From positions 1,364,001-1,428,000 of the forward strand of contig OZ251458.1 of NCBI GenBank assembly GCA_965242535.1: a DNA stretch of 64,000 bases, in the 5' to 3' direction. This DNA comes from VXRD01 sp965242535 (lineage in GTDB: Bacteria > Latescibacterota > UBA2968). The position numbers and the translations under genes are program-made. Under the pieces are notes generated by a model. The model was not told where the DNA came from. It did not search any database and saw only the letters and a program-made list of their open reading frames with translations. This document shows, piece by piece, positions 34,401-43,040 of this stretch. How positions within the stretch are numbered: position 1 is the stretch's first letter; each line of letters opens with the position of its first letter.

Positions 34401-35533
34401 TGATCGTTCAACCGAATCTCGGACAGAAGCGGCGTGCGTTCGCGGTCAAACAAGCCCCCGTTGTACGGCGGCAGACCGATGGAGGAATCGCCCTTGTCGA
34501 TGATCCGGCACAAATCGTCGATGGCGTAATAGTAGCGGGCCGCGGTGGCGGAGAACATGTCGCCTATTTCCACGCGCTCACGCACAGCGCCGCGCATTTT
34601 TCGCAAGCTGTAATCGTCGTAGCGTCTATCGCGCACGGGCAACAAATCGCGGTCTTCGGCGTAGAGGATGAACAACAGGCGGTAGAGCAGGGTCAAAGCC
34701 GCGGCGCGCACATCGGGCAACGGCGCGTCGGGTGCGGCTTGGACAAAGGCGCGTACGAGTTGGGGAAAAATTTCGTCAAACACCAAACTGGAAAGATTGT
34801 CGGCGACGCGCTCTTCGTAGAAACGCCCCTGGTCGAGCGCGTATTGGTGAAAGGTGGGATCGCGGACAAAACTCTCCCTGCCGAAGAACAGCGCGAACAA
34901 TTTCAAAACGTGCCATCTTTCTTTATCGGAAAGGTCGAGCAACGCCGCGAGGTCGATCTCGAAAAACTGTTCGGAGACGGATCGGGCGCGTTGGTCATAG
35001 AGCCGCCACTTCGCGCCATTGGTCAGGATGCCCCAGCGGAGTTTGCCCTGTGTCAGATCGTCAACGCGCCGCAAATAGCGCAACATCTGCGTTGAGGGCG
35101 CGGTCCTTTCGCCCTCGCTTTGGCCGCGGCGGTCGAGCGGTGTGTTCCACCGCTTGGACTCGACGATGGCGAGGCCGAACGCATAGCGGCGATACTCTTG
35201 ATGGACGTTGGCGCGGTCTTTGGCCTCGTCATCGGCGAACAGCAGGCCATCGGGCACGGCGGATCGACCGTGCGGCGCGAGATTTTGTTGCCGCAGGTGC
35301 GCGGTCCAGCCGAGGATCTCGAGGATGGGCCAGATCAAATCGTCCTCGGTCTGGCTCTCATTGGGCGATTGATCCGCGGGGAATCGGTCGAAAATTTCCC
35401 GAATCGCGCTCTCGAATGCGTCGCGTGTTTCATCGTCCACTGCGCGATAGGCGTCTGAGCGAACGACGGTTTCCCGCAGAAAATCATCTGCAAACAGGGT
35501 TCCGGGAAATGGTGTGGTAAAAAAATTGTCCAT
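31475..35533 (-). CDS. Eco57I-type restriction-modification enzyme (type IIG-like)
   Basis: A single chain of about 1350 residues. Near the N-terminus is a PD-(D/E)XK nuclease core ('VPDGLLFADD' then 'IVESKRW': Asp95, Glu125, Lys127). In the middle is an N6-adenine methyltransferase with the SAM motif 'CDPAMGSGPF' and catalytic 'NPPWDRI'; the rest is helical and a target-recognition region. This is the layout of Eco57I/type IIG enzymes, which also resemble BREX PglX. The start at 35533 is chosen by homology-like position; 35584 is possible. It leads the three-gene operon to 29771. Confidence 0.85.
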   Translation of the reverse strand: MDNFFTTPFPGTLFADDFLRETVVRSDAYRAVDDETRDAFESAIREIFDRFPADQSPNESQTEDDLIWPILEILGWTAHLRQQNLAPHGRSAVPDGLLFADDEAKDRANVHQEYRRYAFGLAIVESKRWNTPLDRRGQSEGERTAPSTQMLRYLRRVDDLTQGKLRWGILTNGAKWRLYDQRARSVSEQFFEIDLAALLDLSDKERWHVLKLFALFFGRESFVRDPTFHQYALDQGRFYEERVADNLSSLVFDEIFPQLVRAFVQAAPDAPLPDVRAAALTLLYRLLFILYAEDRDLLPVRDRRYDDYSLRKMRGAVRERVEIGDMFSATAARYYYAIDDLCRIIDKGDSSIGLPPYNGGLFDRERTPLLSEIRLNDQVMAEVIDALSFENTPDGRRYINYRNLSVEQLGSIYERLLEHEVVRDGDGVAIRPNIFARKGSGSYYTPDELVRLIIERTVGPLVQDRMDAFADKVEELEKSRRAKRVKIAELKRVDPAVKLLDLKICDPAMGSGPFLVGLVDYLADRVIAALAEDAIDGYVSPLTERVDAIRNTIMENAEENGWAIDAEKLDDRHIIRRMVLKRCIYGIDKNPMVVELAKVSLWLHTFTAGAPLSFLDHHLRCGDSLIGMRVKEATDELNRLGGLFAASAIAGAEAATTGMQRIEDMSDADVAEVRESASLFGQVEETTADLRGLLDFLGGLGYLTAGMKKKELDALEGPLVTTLGRQQASAYTLLARGPERVSDLLPDTGDAVWSSFAKLWHEAETLAQHDHFLHWEVAFPGVWQHWQNQYPQGGFDAVIGNPPWDRIKLQEVEWFASRAPELARAPTAAARRTAIQKLRDQGASLSAEFDAAKERADKLGSRVRASGHYPLLGGGDINLYSLFVERAMSLVKPDGIIGLLTPSGIYADKTAAPFFKSVSTAGRVAYIFDFENRKIFFKDVHSRFKFCALVFGGEKRTFPETHCAFFLHDTRTLDDPDRCFPMTPDDFARVNPNTGTAPVFRTRKDADITRHIYEHNPVLVNHSGKRERRAWPVRYATMFHMAGASHLFRTAEQLDADGFYRVEGNRYKRGDDLYLPLYQGRMIWQFDHRANSVRVNPENVHNPYLSEEVSEAQHADPGFLPRTQYYVPAENVGTAFPQSSGWAVGFRNITNTTNMRTMVATVIPRLGAGHSLNLLPVFEDVDNAPSLACLIVANLNAIPFDFVSRQKIPGSNFTWYLLEQLPVVSPDRFASVRFGAKTARDLVCEAVLELTYTAHDMAPFARDMGYVDESGDVLPPFVWDEDRRLRLRAKLDAVFFHLYGVTDREDARYVYSTFPIVERLETDIYGTYRSRDLCLAYMNALAAGDADAEPVV

Positions 35534-35709
35534 ATCGGTATGCGTCTCACAGGTGGTCGGATTGGATGGAATCGCCCGCTCCACGGCGTTGCAGGTTGCG
35601 CCTTGTTGGATTTTGTGAGGCTTGAATCTGATTTTGGATTGGTAGGATCGCTCACTCCGCGGCGTTGCAGGCTACGCCTCTCCCCTCTTGCCTACTGACC
35701 ACGAACTGA

Positions 35710-35872
35710 GGACAGGCACGGGGGCCTGTCCCTACATGTTGATGGCGATTACCCGCCTCTCGCCCTCTCCCGTCTTGCCTCTTACCTCTTTCGATGTGGA
35801 CAGCACAGGGGCCTGTCCCTATGATTGCGATTGCTTCTCCCGTCTCCCGCCTTCCCTCTCCCGTCTCCCGTC
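35710..35872. repeat. P1 palindrome, degenerate P1 and heptamer arrays
   Basis: P1 at 35710-35731, a P1 derivative at about 35799-35820, and TCCCGTC heptamers at 35765-35785 and 35837-35872. The last abuts the ABC ATPase stop codon. Together they fill most of the gap 35585-35872. Confidence 0.85.
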
Positions 35873-36652
35873 TCACCTCTCCCCGCCTTCTAACTGCGCT
35901 CGCAAGCGGGCTTCCATCGCCACGAATCGCGGATCGGCTCGCAAGGCATTGTCGCGCGGACGCGGAAAACCGACCGTTAGATCATCCACGATGCGCCCCG
36001 GGCGGGCAGACATCACCACGACGCGGTCGGACAAGAGCAACGCCTCGGAAATGCTGTGGGTGATGAACAAAATCGCCGCGCCTGTCGCCTGCCAAATACG
36101 CAACAATTCGATCTGCATCTTTTCGCGCGTGATTTCATCCAAGGCCCCAAACGGCTCGTCCATCAGCAAAACCGCGGGGCGAAAGGTCAATACGCGGGCA
36201 ATGGCGACCCGCGACTGCATGCCGCCGGACAATTCGCGCGGATAGGCATGCTCAAATCCCGCCAACCCCACCATGTCGATCATCTCGGGCACGCGCGCGA
36301 CGACCTCGGCATCGCCGAACACCTCGGCGGGCAAGCGCGTATTTTCTCGTACCGTGCGCCAGGCGAGCAGCGAGGGGTTTTGAAACACAAAGCCTGTCAA
36401 CCGCTCGCGCCGCGCATCTTCCGGCGTTTTGCCCAACACGCGAATCGCGCCCGCGCTCGGGATTTCCAGATCGCCCACAATCCGCAGCAAACTCGTTTTG
36501 CCACATCCCGAAGGCCCGATCAGGCTGACGAATTCGCCGCGCTGAATCCGCAGAGAAATGCCCGCGAGGGCCTCCACGCGGGCGTTGTCGATCACAAAAA
36601 CCTTGTGTACATCGCACAGTTCAATCGCGCATTCGCGTCTCGCATTTCCCAT
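35873..36652 (-). CDS. ABC transporter ATPase, nitrate/sulfonate/taurine type
   Basis: The 259-residue protein has Walker A 'GPSGCGKTS', Q-loop 'FVFQNPSLLAW', signature 'LSGGMQSRVAIAR', Walker B 'VLLMDEPFGALDE' and switch His in 'FITHSISEA', matching the SsuB/TauB/NrtD class. Such ATPases drive import of anionic small molecules together with a permease and a binding protein, neither of which is adjacent. ATG 36652 is chosen; an in-frame TTG at 36679 is possible. The C-terminus abuts repeats, so the missing partners may have been lost by repeat-mediated rearrangement. Confidence 0.85.
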   Translation of the reverse strand: MGNARRECAIELCDVHKVFVIDNARVEALAGISLRIQRGEFVSLIGPSGCGKTSLLRIVGDLEIPSAGAIRVLGKTPEDARRERLTGFVFQNPSLLAWRTVRENTRLPAEVFGDAEVVARVPEMIDMVGLAGFEHAYPRELSGGMQSRVAIARVLTFRPAVLLMDEPFGALDEITREKMQIELLRIWQATGAAILFITHSISEALLLSDRVVVMSARPGRIVDDLTVGFPRPRDNALRADPRFVAMEARLRAQLEGGER

Positions 36653-36786
36653 TTCGCGTCTCGTCTGTTCGGGCGGCAATCCCTGAGATTCGATTATTCG
36701 CCCCGCTCATCGCGCGTCGCTCCTGCGATTGGCTCTCGTCCCGTAGAACGGCGTACAACTCCGCAGAAGTTTAGCCCGATCCGCCT

Positions 36787-38262
36787 TCAATACGTAATCA
36801 GGTGTTTTTCCAGCGTCCTGACCACGGTCTTCATCGTCTTGATGCGCGCGTGGAGTTTGCAGTTGGATTCCACGATGGTCCAAGGCGCGTGGGGCGTGTG
36901 CGTGCGGTACAACATCTCGTCCACCGCGTCTCGATACTGCGCCCATTTCTCGCGGTTGCGCCAATCCTCATCCGTGATTTTCCACTGCTTGAACGCCACT
37001 TTTTCGCGGTCTCGAAACCGGCGCAACTGCTCTTCTTTGTCGATGTCGATCCAGAACTTGAACAACAGCGTGCCGTAATTTGCCATCAGTTCTTCCATCT
37101 CGTTGATCTCGCGGTACGCGCGCTGCCACTCCTGCTGCGTGGCAAACCCCTCCACGCGCTCGACCAGAACGCGCCCGTACCATGACCGATCGAAAATGGC
37201 AAAATGCCCGGCCTTGGGCATCTTGAGCCAGAACCGCCACAAGTAGTGGTGGGCGAGTTCGATGTCATTCGGCGCGGCGATGGGGATCACTTCGTAGCCG
37301 CGGGGGTCCATCCGCCGCACCAAGCGTTTGATGTTGCCCCCTTTGCCGGCGGCGTCCCAGCCCTCGTACGCGATGACCACGGATTGTCTTTGCCGATAAA
37401 CGTCGTGCTCGAGTTCCCACAGCCGCTTTTGGTACGCGCGGCGCAGGCGGTCGTATCTTTTGCGCGTGAGTGCGTTGGACAAGTCGGACGCGTCGAGCAT
37501 AGAGGCCGCTATCGGACGCAGGCGCGCGGGTTTTGCCTGGGTCTTTTTGGCCGCGAGGTGTTTTTCTAGGACGTCGACCGCGGTTTGAAAAACCGAAAGC
37601 GCGGCGAATCGCCAATTTTGCGCGGGCACGAGATGCCACGGGGCGCAGTCGCTAGTTGTGCGCGCGATCATCTCTTCGATCACGTCCCGATACGACCGGT
37701 ATTGTTTGTTCTTCTTCCAGTCGTAAGGGGTCACGCGCCAGGAGGTCATCGGGTTTTTCTCGAGGGCCTGAAACCGCTTTTTTTGCTCTTTCCGCGAGAT
37801 GTGGAGGAAGAACTTGATCACCACATGCCCGTCATCCACGAGTTGGCGTTCGAACCCATTCACCTCTTGATACGCCTTATCCACCGGCAACTTGCTCATC
37901 GTCGGATCCATCTTCTCCACGATGAACCGGCTGTACCAACTGCGGTCGTAAATCGCCACGCGCCCGCGCTCGGGTATTTTCGTCCAAAACCGCCAGAGGA
38001 AGGGACGGAGCAATTCCTCTTCATTCGGGGCTTGCGTGGAATGCACGCGCACGCCCCGAGGGTCGAGCACTTGCAGCAACTCGTTGATCAACCGCCCCTT
38101 GCCCGAAGCCCCCCACCCCTCAAACACGATGGTAATGGGCACGTTGCTCTCCCGCGCCTTCCGCTGGAGTTGTCCCATTTTGATCTCCAGCTTTTCCATC
38201 TCGGCTTTGTAATCGGATCTTTTGATTTGGGCGTCCAAATCAAGGGCGTTCAGTAGGCCCAT
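36787..38262 (-). CDS. Polyphosphate kinase 2, two-domain (polyphosphate:AMP phosphotransferase type)
   Basis: The 491-residue protein is two PPK2 domains in tandem. Each has Walker A ('FEGWGASGKG' at 47-56; 'YEGWDAAGKG' at 299-308), a Walker B region 'YDRSWY'/'FDRSWYGR', and lid-like arginines. Two-domain class II PPK2 enzymes use polyphosphate to phosphorylate AMP, with catalysis in the C-terminal domain. Both domains here keep the P-loop. AAGGAG lies five bases before ATG 38262. The 3' end is 134 bp from the ABC gene. Confidence 0.88.
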   Translation of the reverse strand: MGLLNALDLDAQIKRSDYKAEMEKLEIKMGQLQRKARESNVPITIVFEGWGASGKGRLINELLQVLDPRGVRVHSTQAPNEEELLRPFLWRFWTKIPERGRVAIYDRSWYSRFIVEKMDPTMSKLPVDKAYQEVNGFERQLVDDGHVVIKFFLHISRKEQKKRFQALEKNPMTSWRVTPYDWKKNKQYRSYRDVIEEMIARTTSDCAPWHLVPAQNWRFAALSVFQTAVDVLEKHLAAKKTQAKPARLRPIAASMLDASDLSNALTRKRYDRLRRAYQKRLWELEHDVYRQRQSVVIAYEGWDAAGKGGNIKRLVRRMDPRGYEVIPIAAPNDIELAHHYLWRFWLKMPKAGHFAIFDRSWYGRVLVERVEGFATQQEWQRAYREINEMEELMANYGTLLFKFWIDIDKEEQLRRFRDREKVAFKQWKITDEDWRNREKWAQYRDAVDEMLYRTHTPHAPWTIVESNCKLHARIKTMKTVVRTLEKHLITY

Positions 38263-38333
38263 AGTCGCTCCTTTTGTGTGTTTTCTTTTTCTCCCGACCA
38301 TCCCATCTTCCCGTGCGTTTCAGCTCCATCTCC

Positions 38334-38569
38334 CGTAGGGACAGGCCCCCGTGCCTGTCCGAATACAGGACAACCACAGGGGGTTGTCCCTACCATGCCA
38401 TTTCGGGCGCCTAATGAAATGAACGACAGAACGACCCGTAGGGACAGGCCCCCGTGCTTGTCCGAATACAGGACAACCACAGGGGGTTGTCCCTACCATG
38501 CCATTTCGGGCGCCTAATGAAATGAACGACAGAACGACCCGTAGGGACAGGCCCCCGTGCCTGTCCGTG
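38334..38569. repeat. 103-bp tandem repeats with P1 and a second palindrome
   Basis: Units start at 38334, 38437 and 38540 (the last partial), an exact 103-bp period. Each full unit contains P1, a related inverted repeat GGACAACC/GGTTGTCC, and a shared 40-bp spacer. It fills the gap 38302-38612. Confidence 0.95.
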
Positions 38570-38612
38570 CATTTCGCGGCAAAACAAGCGGTTAGCGGTG
38601 GCAACCCATCGC

Positions 38613-39731
38613 TCACTTTACCCATGTCCTCGAATCCGGCACCTCGAGCCACGCGCCGTCTCGCACAATGGATTGCTGGCTGATCAACCCCGGCAGGGTC
38701 ATGTCCATCGCCTCGTGAATGCCTATGGGGCAGGTGATCGCGCCGTTGATGCTTTGGATGAAATCCATCACCTCGAAAAAATCGCTCCCGCCGTGCCCGG
38801 CTCGCAATGCCGCTTCGGGCGGGTCGCGCCACATGTCGGGCAAATAATCGGCCTCCAACTCGGTCAATTCCATCCACGCATTCTTCTCGCAAATATCGGC
38901 GAGCCACACGCGATTGACGCCGCCGCGTTCGCGTGCGGATTCGTAGCACCCCTCGGTGCCTTGCAGTTGAAAATTGCCCGTCGCGTGGGGCCGTTCCGAC
39001 AGCATATCCACCCGAATTTTCACCAGTCCACCGCGCGCCATCTGGCACAGCATCACGCACGAATCCTGATTTTCGTACCGATCCCCACGCGCATCCACAT
39101 AGTGGTGCCCGCTTCCGGCGCAACACACGCGCACCACGCGGTCGCCCGGCATCCACTGTAGCAGAGGCCCCAAGCTGTGCGTGCAATACGTCACGCCGTC
39201 GATCCCGGTTTGCCACTTGCGCCGCCAGGTCGTGATCTCATTTAGGGCCTTCAATTCGTGCAAATACTCGCCCTCGCCGTAATACACCTCGCCGAACAAC
39301 CCCCGTCGGACGAGTTCTTTGACCAAGACGTTGGATCGGGTATAGGTGTAATTTTCCGCCATCATATAGACCGCGGTCGACGCGGATGCCACCTGCACCA
39401 AGTCGCGGCATTCCGCCACGGAAACCCCTGCCGTGACTTCGCTCAGGACGTGGATGTTCCGGCGCAGCGCGGCGATGGCCTGCGGGACGTGAAAGTGCAT
39501 GGGCGTGCCGATCACGACCGCGTCGATTTCAGATCGCGCCAACATCTCCTCGTAATCCACGTATTTTTCAGACGCGCCCAAGCGTTTCGCCGCAACGTCG
39601 AGCGCGTCTTCGCGCACATCGCAAACCGCGTGGATGCGGGCGGTTGTCTGCGCTTCAAACGCCACGCGAAAACTCGCCCCGCGTCCGGCAGCCCCCACAA
39701 CGCCCACATTTAATTTTTCGACAAGGCCCAT
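38613..39731 (-). CDS. Gfo/Idh/MocA family oxidoreductase
   Basis: The 372-residue protein has a Rossmann N-terminus 'VGVVGAAGRGASFRVA', the variant family motif 'LSEVTAGV' in place of EKP, and a C-terminal domain with 'YCTHSLGPLLQW' (active-site His). The EKP lysine being absent suggests altered catalysis or a different substrate. GGAGG lies four bases before the ATG. It is monocistronic and flanked by repeats on both sides. Confidence 0.85.
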   Translation of the reverse strand: MGLVEKLNVGVVGAAGRGASFRVAFEAQTTARIHAVCDVREDALDVAAKRLGASEKYVDYEEMLARSEIDAVVIGTPMHFHVPQAIAALRRNIHVLSEVTAGVSVAECRDLVQVASASTAVYMMAENYTYTRSNVLVKELVRRGLFGEVYYGEGEYLHELKALNEITTWRRKWQTGIDGVTYCTHSLGPLLQWMPGDRVVRVCCAGSGHHYVDARGDRYENQDSCVMLCQMARGGLVKIRVDMLSERPHATGNFQLQGTEGCYESARERGGVNRVWLADICEKNAWMELTELEADYLPDMWRDPPEAALRAGHGGSDFFEVMDFIQSINGAITCPIGIHEAMDMTLPGLISQQSIVRDGAWLEVPDSRTWVK

Positions 39732-39812
39732 TTTACCTCCGAAAATGAGCGGATCGGGTTCTAATACGAAATTGCCCGATATGCGTAGGGCATCTCAGCG
39801 AATGGCCGATTC

Positions 39813-39834
39813 GGACAGGCACGGGGGCCTGTCC
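39813..39834. repeat. P1 palindrome
   Basis: One full copy in the 201-bp gap between the dehydrogenase start and the recJ stop. Confidence 0.85.
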
Positions 39835-39932
39835 CTACGATGAACGGCTTATCGCAAGCGCGAAGCATCGACCCGTTCTCGTGCGTGCCATTTCTGTTCA
39901 TCCCCGTCTGCGAGAGGCGATTTTCAATTTAT

Positions 39933-41636
39933 CTATCCATCGTCCGCTGACCGCATATCTTCCACCACCATCTGCACCTTGGTTCTGCCCTGCCAAGTGT
40001 TGGCATCGAGGGCAAAGGCGAGATCGACCCGGTCGCCTACGGACAACTCGTACACGCGCTCGCCATTGCGGAACCAGATCGCGTCGTGCAGATTCGCGCC
40101 CGTATCCACGCTCAGTTTCAAATGCGCGCCGCGGCCGACGGCCCGCGCATCGGCGATTCGGCAGTTGCGCGCCACAAACCGAGGCGATTCATTCTTCGCG
40201 CCAAAAGGCGCCAATTTGCCGAGGGCTTCAACGGTCGCCAGCGAAATATCGGGCGGTTTGAGCACCACATCGACCTCCAACTGCGGAGTCAGGGCGTCTT
40301 CGGACAACCGCTCGGCGGCATCGGCGATCAGCCGCGCGCGAAATTCGGGATACTTGTCCGCGGGCACCGAAAACCCGGCCGCATCGGCGTGCCCGCCAAA
40401 TTCGGTGAGCAAATCGGACACGCGGAAAATCGCCTCCACGATATTGTATCCCCCTGCGGTACGCGCCGATCCCGTGTAGATGCCGTCTTTGCGAAAATGG
40501 GTACACACCAGCGCGGGGCGATAAAATTTCTCGACCAACCGCCCGGCGATCAAGCCCACCACGCCCAAATGCCAATTCTCGCCGCGCACCACCAAAATGC
40601 GTTGCGCGTCCAACCCTTCCTCTTCCACCATGCGTTCCGCTTGGGCCATCCCATCGCTTTGCAATGTCTGTCGCTCGCCGTTTAAGCCATTCAACGTATC
40701 GGCCAAGCGCTGCGCTCGCGCGTGGTCATCGCTGCGCAACAAATCGAGTGCCAAATCGGCCGAAGACAGGCGCCCCGCGCTGTTGATGCGCGGCCCGAGG
40801 AAAAATCCGATTGTGGTCGTATCGACTGACCGATGCGTTGCCCGCGCGACGGCCTTGAGCGCCTGCAAGCCCGGGCGTGGGGTGCGCGAAAGCACCTGCA
40901 TGCCATGCCGCGTGAGCAGGCGATTCTCCGCGATCATCGGCGCCATATCCGCCACCGTGCCCAGAGCTACCAGATCCAAAAGCGCGTTTAAGTACCGCCT
41001 GCGTTCCGATTCGACGATAAACTCGCTCGCCAAAGCCTGCACCACCTTAAATGCCAATCCCACGGCCGCCAAGCCCTTAAAGGGATAATCGCAATCGGAG
41101 CGATTGGGATTGACCAGCGCGAGGGCGTCTGGCAATTTGTCCCGCTGTGGGCACTCGTGATCGGCCTGCGGATGGTGGTGGTCGATCACCACCACATCGA
41201 CACCTGCGGCATTGGCTGTGTCAACCGCCTCAAAAGCCGAAATGCCATTGTCTGCCGTCACGATCAGTTGCGCGCCCATTTTCAGCGCCCGCGCCACGCC
41301 CGGCGGCTTGATGCCGTATCCATCGCGGTATCGATCGGGCAACAAAAACGAGGCATGCGCGCCCACCGAGTCGAAAAAATCCAGCAAAACAGCCGTGCTC
41401 GTCACCCCATCCACGTCGTAATCGCCAAACACCACGATGTGTTCCCCGCGCCGAATGGCCTTTGCAACGCGCTCGACAATGCGGTCCATATCCCTCATCA
41501 AATAGGGATCGTTCAAAATCTCGGGCGAATCGGACAAATGCTCACTCGTCAACGATCGGTTTGCGAGGATCACATCGGGCAGGGCATCGTAATCCCCTTT
41601 ATGGCGCACGTGCCAGACGGGATATTTGGGTAGCAT
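39933..41636 (-). CDS. recJ: Single-stranded-DNA-specific exonuclease RecJ
   Basis: RecJ degrades single-stranded DNA 5' to 3' in recombination and mismatch repair. The 567-residue protein has the DHH motifs: 'GDYDVDG' (Asp72, 74, 76), 'VTADNG' (Asp129), 'VIDHHHP' (Asp152-His153-His154), and a C-terminal DHHA1 'GGHADAAGFSV'. It also has the OB-fold region. Length and motifs are normal. GGAGCG precedes ATG 41636. Confidence 0.95.
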   Translation of the reverse strand: MLPKYPVWHVRHKGDYDALPDVILANRSLTSEHLSDSPEILNDPYLMRDMDRIVERVAKAIRRGEHIVVFGDYDVDGVTSTAVLLDFFDSVGAHASFLLPDRYRDGYGIKPPGVARALKMGAQLIVTADNGISAFEAVDTANAAGVDVVVIDHHHPQADHECPQRDKLPDALALVNPNRSDCDYPFKGLAAVGLAFKVVQALASEFIVESERRRYLNALLDLVALGTVADMAPMIAENRLLTRHGMQVLSRTPRPGLQALKAVARATHRSVDTTTIGFFLGPRINSAGRLSSADLALDLLRSDDHARAQRLADTLNGLNGERQTLQSDGMAQAERMVEEEGLDAQRILVVRGENWHLGVVGLIAGRLVEKFYRPALVCTHFRKDGIYTGSARTAGGYNIVEAIFRVSDLLTEFGGHADAAGFSVPADKYPEFRARLIADAAERLSEDALTPQLEVDVVLKPPDISLATVEALGKLAPFGAKNESPRFVARNCRIADARAVGRGAHLKLSVDTGANLHDAIWFRNGERVYELSVGDRVDLAFALDANTWQGRTKVQMVVEDMRSADDG

Positions 41637-41742
41637 AAAATACGCTCCAGAAGGGTTATCAATAAAAAAAACATCGGCGAACGCGGGATGAGCACCCTAC
41701 GACTGATGGGACGACTGATTACTGACGACGGGTATTCTCTCC

Positions 41743-41771
41743 TTGACGCGGTACGGTTTGAACAGTAACTT
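41743..41771 (+). promoter_or_regulatory. Possible promoter of the YbjN-PspA operon
   Basis: TTGACG (41743-41748), 17-bp spacer, TAACTT (41766-41771), 75 bp before ATG 41846. The -10 match is weak, and no sigma-54 site was seen. Confidence 0.35.
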
Positions 41772-41845
41772 TTTGAAACCAATCATTCGCTTGCGTATCT
41801 CATAGATGAACGGCAAAACGCCAACCGTTTTTTCAGGAGTGTAAA

Positions 41846-42241
41846 ATGTCAGAATATTTCGACACGGTCAAATCTTATCTTCAAGACCTCGACCTCGCCA
41901 TCGACGAAGAAGACGTCGCCGAAGCATTGGTCGTGGTCAGCGATGAAGACCGGGGCATCAACCATCTCATCGTGGATTGCGAGGATCCCATCCTCATCAT
42001 CGAACAGGCCATTTTGCCCAAGCCCAGCGCGCCGGGGGAGTTGTACAAGCGGTTGCTCGAAATGAACCGCACCCTCGTTCACGGCGCGTTTGCCCTCGAC
42101 GAGGAAACCGGCACGATTCTCTTCCGCGACACCCTGCGCCTCGAAACCCTCGACCGCGCAGAACTCGAAGGGTCGATCACGGCCCTCGAACTCGCCTTGG
42201 CCGAAAACGCGGCCGAACTGCTCGCGTACAGCCAGCAATAA
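41846..42241 (+). CDS. YbjN-like (type III secretion chaperone fold) protein
   Basis: The 131-residue acidic protein has the alpha/beta pattern of YbjN/CesT-like chaperone-fold proteins ('VKSYLQDLDLAIDEEDVAEALVVV', 'YKRLLEMNRTLVHGAFALDEETGTILFRDTL'). It is the first gene of an operon with pspA, 28 bp downstream. YbjN-like and PspA proteins occur together in envelope-stress gene clusters. AGGAG lies six bases before ATG 41846. Confidence 0.7.
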   Translation: MSEYFDTVKSYLQDLDLAIDEEDVAEALVVVSDEDRGINHLIVDCEDPILIIEQAILPKPSAPGELYKRLLEMNRTLVHGAFALDEETGTILFRDTLRLETLDRAELEGSITALELALAENAAELLAYSQQ

Positions 42242-42269
42242 CCACCCGCTTTTTGCAAAGGAGCATCAC

Positions 42270-42974
42270 ATGAGCATCTTTCAACGCCTCTTCAATGTGG
42301 GCAAGGCCGAAGTCCATTCGGCTATCGACAAGTTTGAAGACCCCATCAAAATGACCGAACAGGGCATCCGCGATCTGAAAAAAGATCTCAGCGGCGCGAT
42401 GACCAGCCTCGCAGAGGTCAAGGGTCAGGCCATCCGCTTGCGGAAGCAGGCCGAGGACAACAAAAAAGCCTCGGCGGACTGGGAGCGCAAAGCCATGATC
42501 TTGATCCAAAAAGCCCAAAATGGGGATATGGATCCCGAAGAAGCCGACCGCTTGGCGACCGAAGCCCTCAATCGCAAAGACGAGGCCGAGCGGCGTTTGG
42601 CGCAGTTTGAACAGGACGCCCAAGCGCAGGAAAACATGGCCAATCAGCTTCAAAGCCAAGTGGATAAACTCAAATCGACCATTGCGACCCACGAAAACGA
42701 ACTCATCTCTTTGCGCGCGCGCGCAAAAACCGCCGCTGCGACCAAAAAGATCAACAAGCAACTCGCCAAAGTCGATTCGTCTGGCACCATCGCCATGCTC
42801 GAGCGCATGAAAGAGCGCGTTGAAGAAGACGAGTCGCTCTCTCAAGCCTACGGCGAAATGGCCGGCGAAGCCAAAAGCCTCGATGAGGAAATCGACTCGG
42901 CGCTGAGCACCGCATCGACCGGCTCGGATCAACGCCTCGCGGCCCTCAAGGCGAAAATGGGCATGGATGCCTAA
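42270..42974 (+). CDS. pspA: PspA/IM30 (Vipp1) family membrane-stress protein
   Basis: The 234-residue, all-helical protein shows the family opening 'MSIFQRLFNVGKAEVHSAIDKFEDP', then 'MTEQGIRDLKKDL' and long coiled coils to the end. PspA forms ESCRT-III-like rods and rings that stabilise the inner membrane under proton leak. The C-terminus keeps the 'LAALKAKMGMDA' tail. AAAGGAG is six bases upstream of ATG 42270. It sits between the YbjN-like and DUF4178-like genes. Confidence 0.9.
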   Translation: MSIFQRLFNVGKAEVHSAIDKFEDPIKMTEQGIRDLKKDLSGAMTSLAEVKGQAIRLRKQAEDNKKASADWERKAMILIQKAQNGDMDPEEADRLATEALNRKDEAERRLAQFEQDAQAQENMANQLQSQVDKLKSTIATHENELISLRARAKTAAATKKINKQLAKVDSSGTIAMLERMKERVEEDESLSQAYGEMAGEAKSLDEEIDSALSTASTGSDQRLAALKAKMGMDA

Positions 42975-42985
42975 TCGCGGCCACA

Positions 42986-43016
42986 ATCCGCCTGTCTGCG
43001 CCACGGACAGGCGGAT
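42986..43016 (+). terminator. Hairpin after pspA, no U-tract
   Basis: A perfect 11-bp inverted repeat, ATCCGCCTGTC/GACAGGCGGAT, with a 9-nt loop. There is no T-run, so it may be an mRNA-stabilising or attenuating hairpin between pspA and the next gene. Confidence 0.5.
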
Positions 43017-43040
43017 GACGACGCAACATGGGAAAACGCA

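Noticed and set aside
37840..37880. tRNA-like T-loop string (GTTCGAACCC)
   Set aside because: It lies inside the PPK2 gene and lacks acceptor and anticodon stems.
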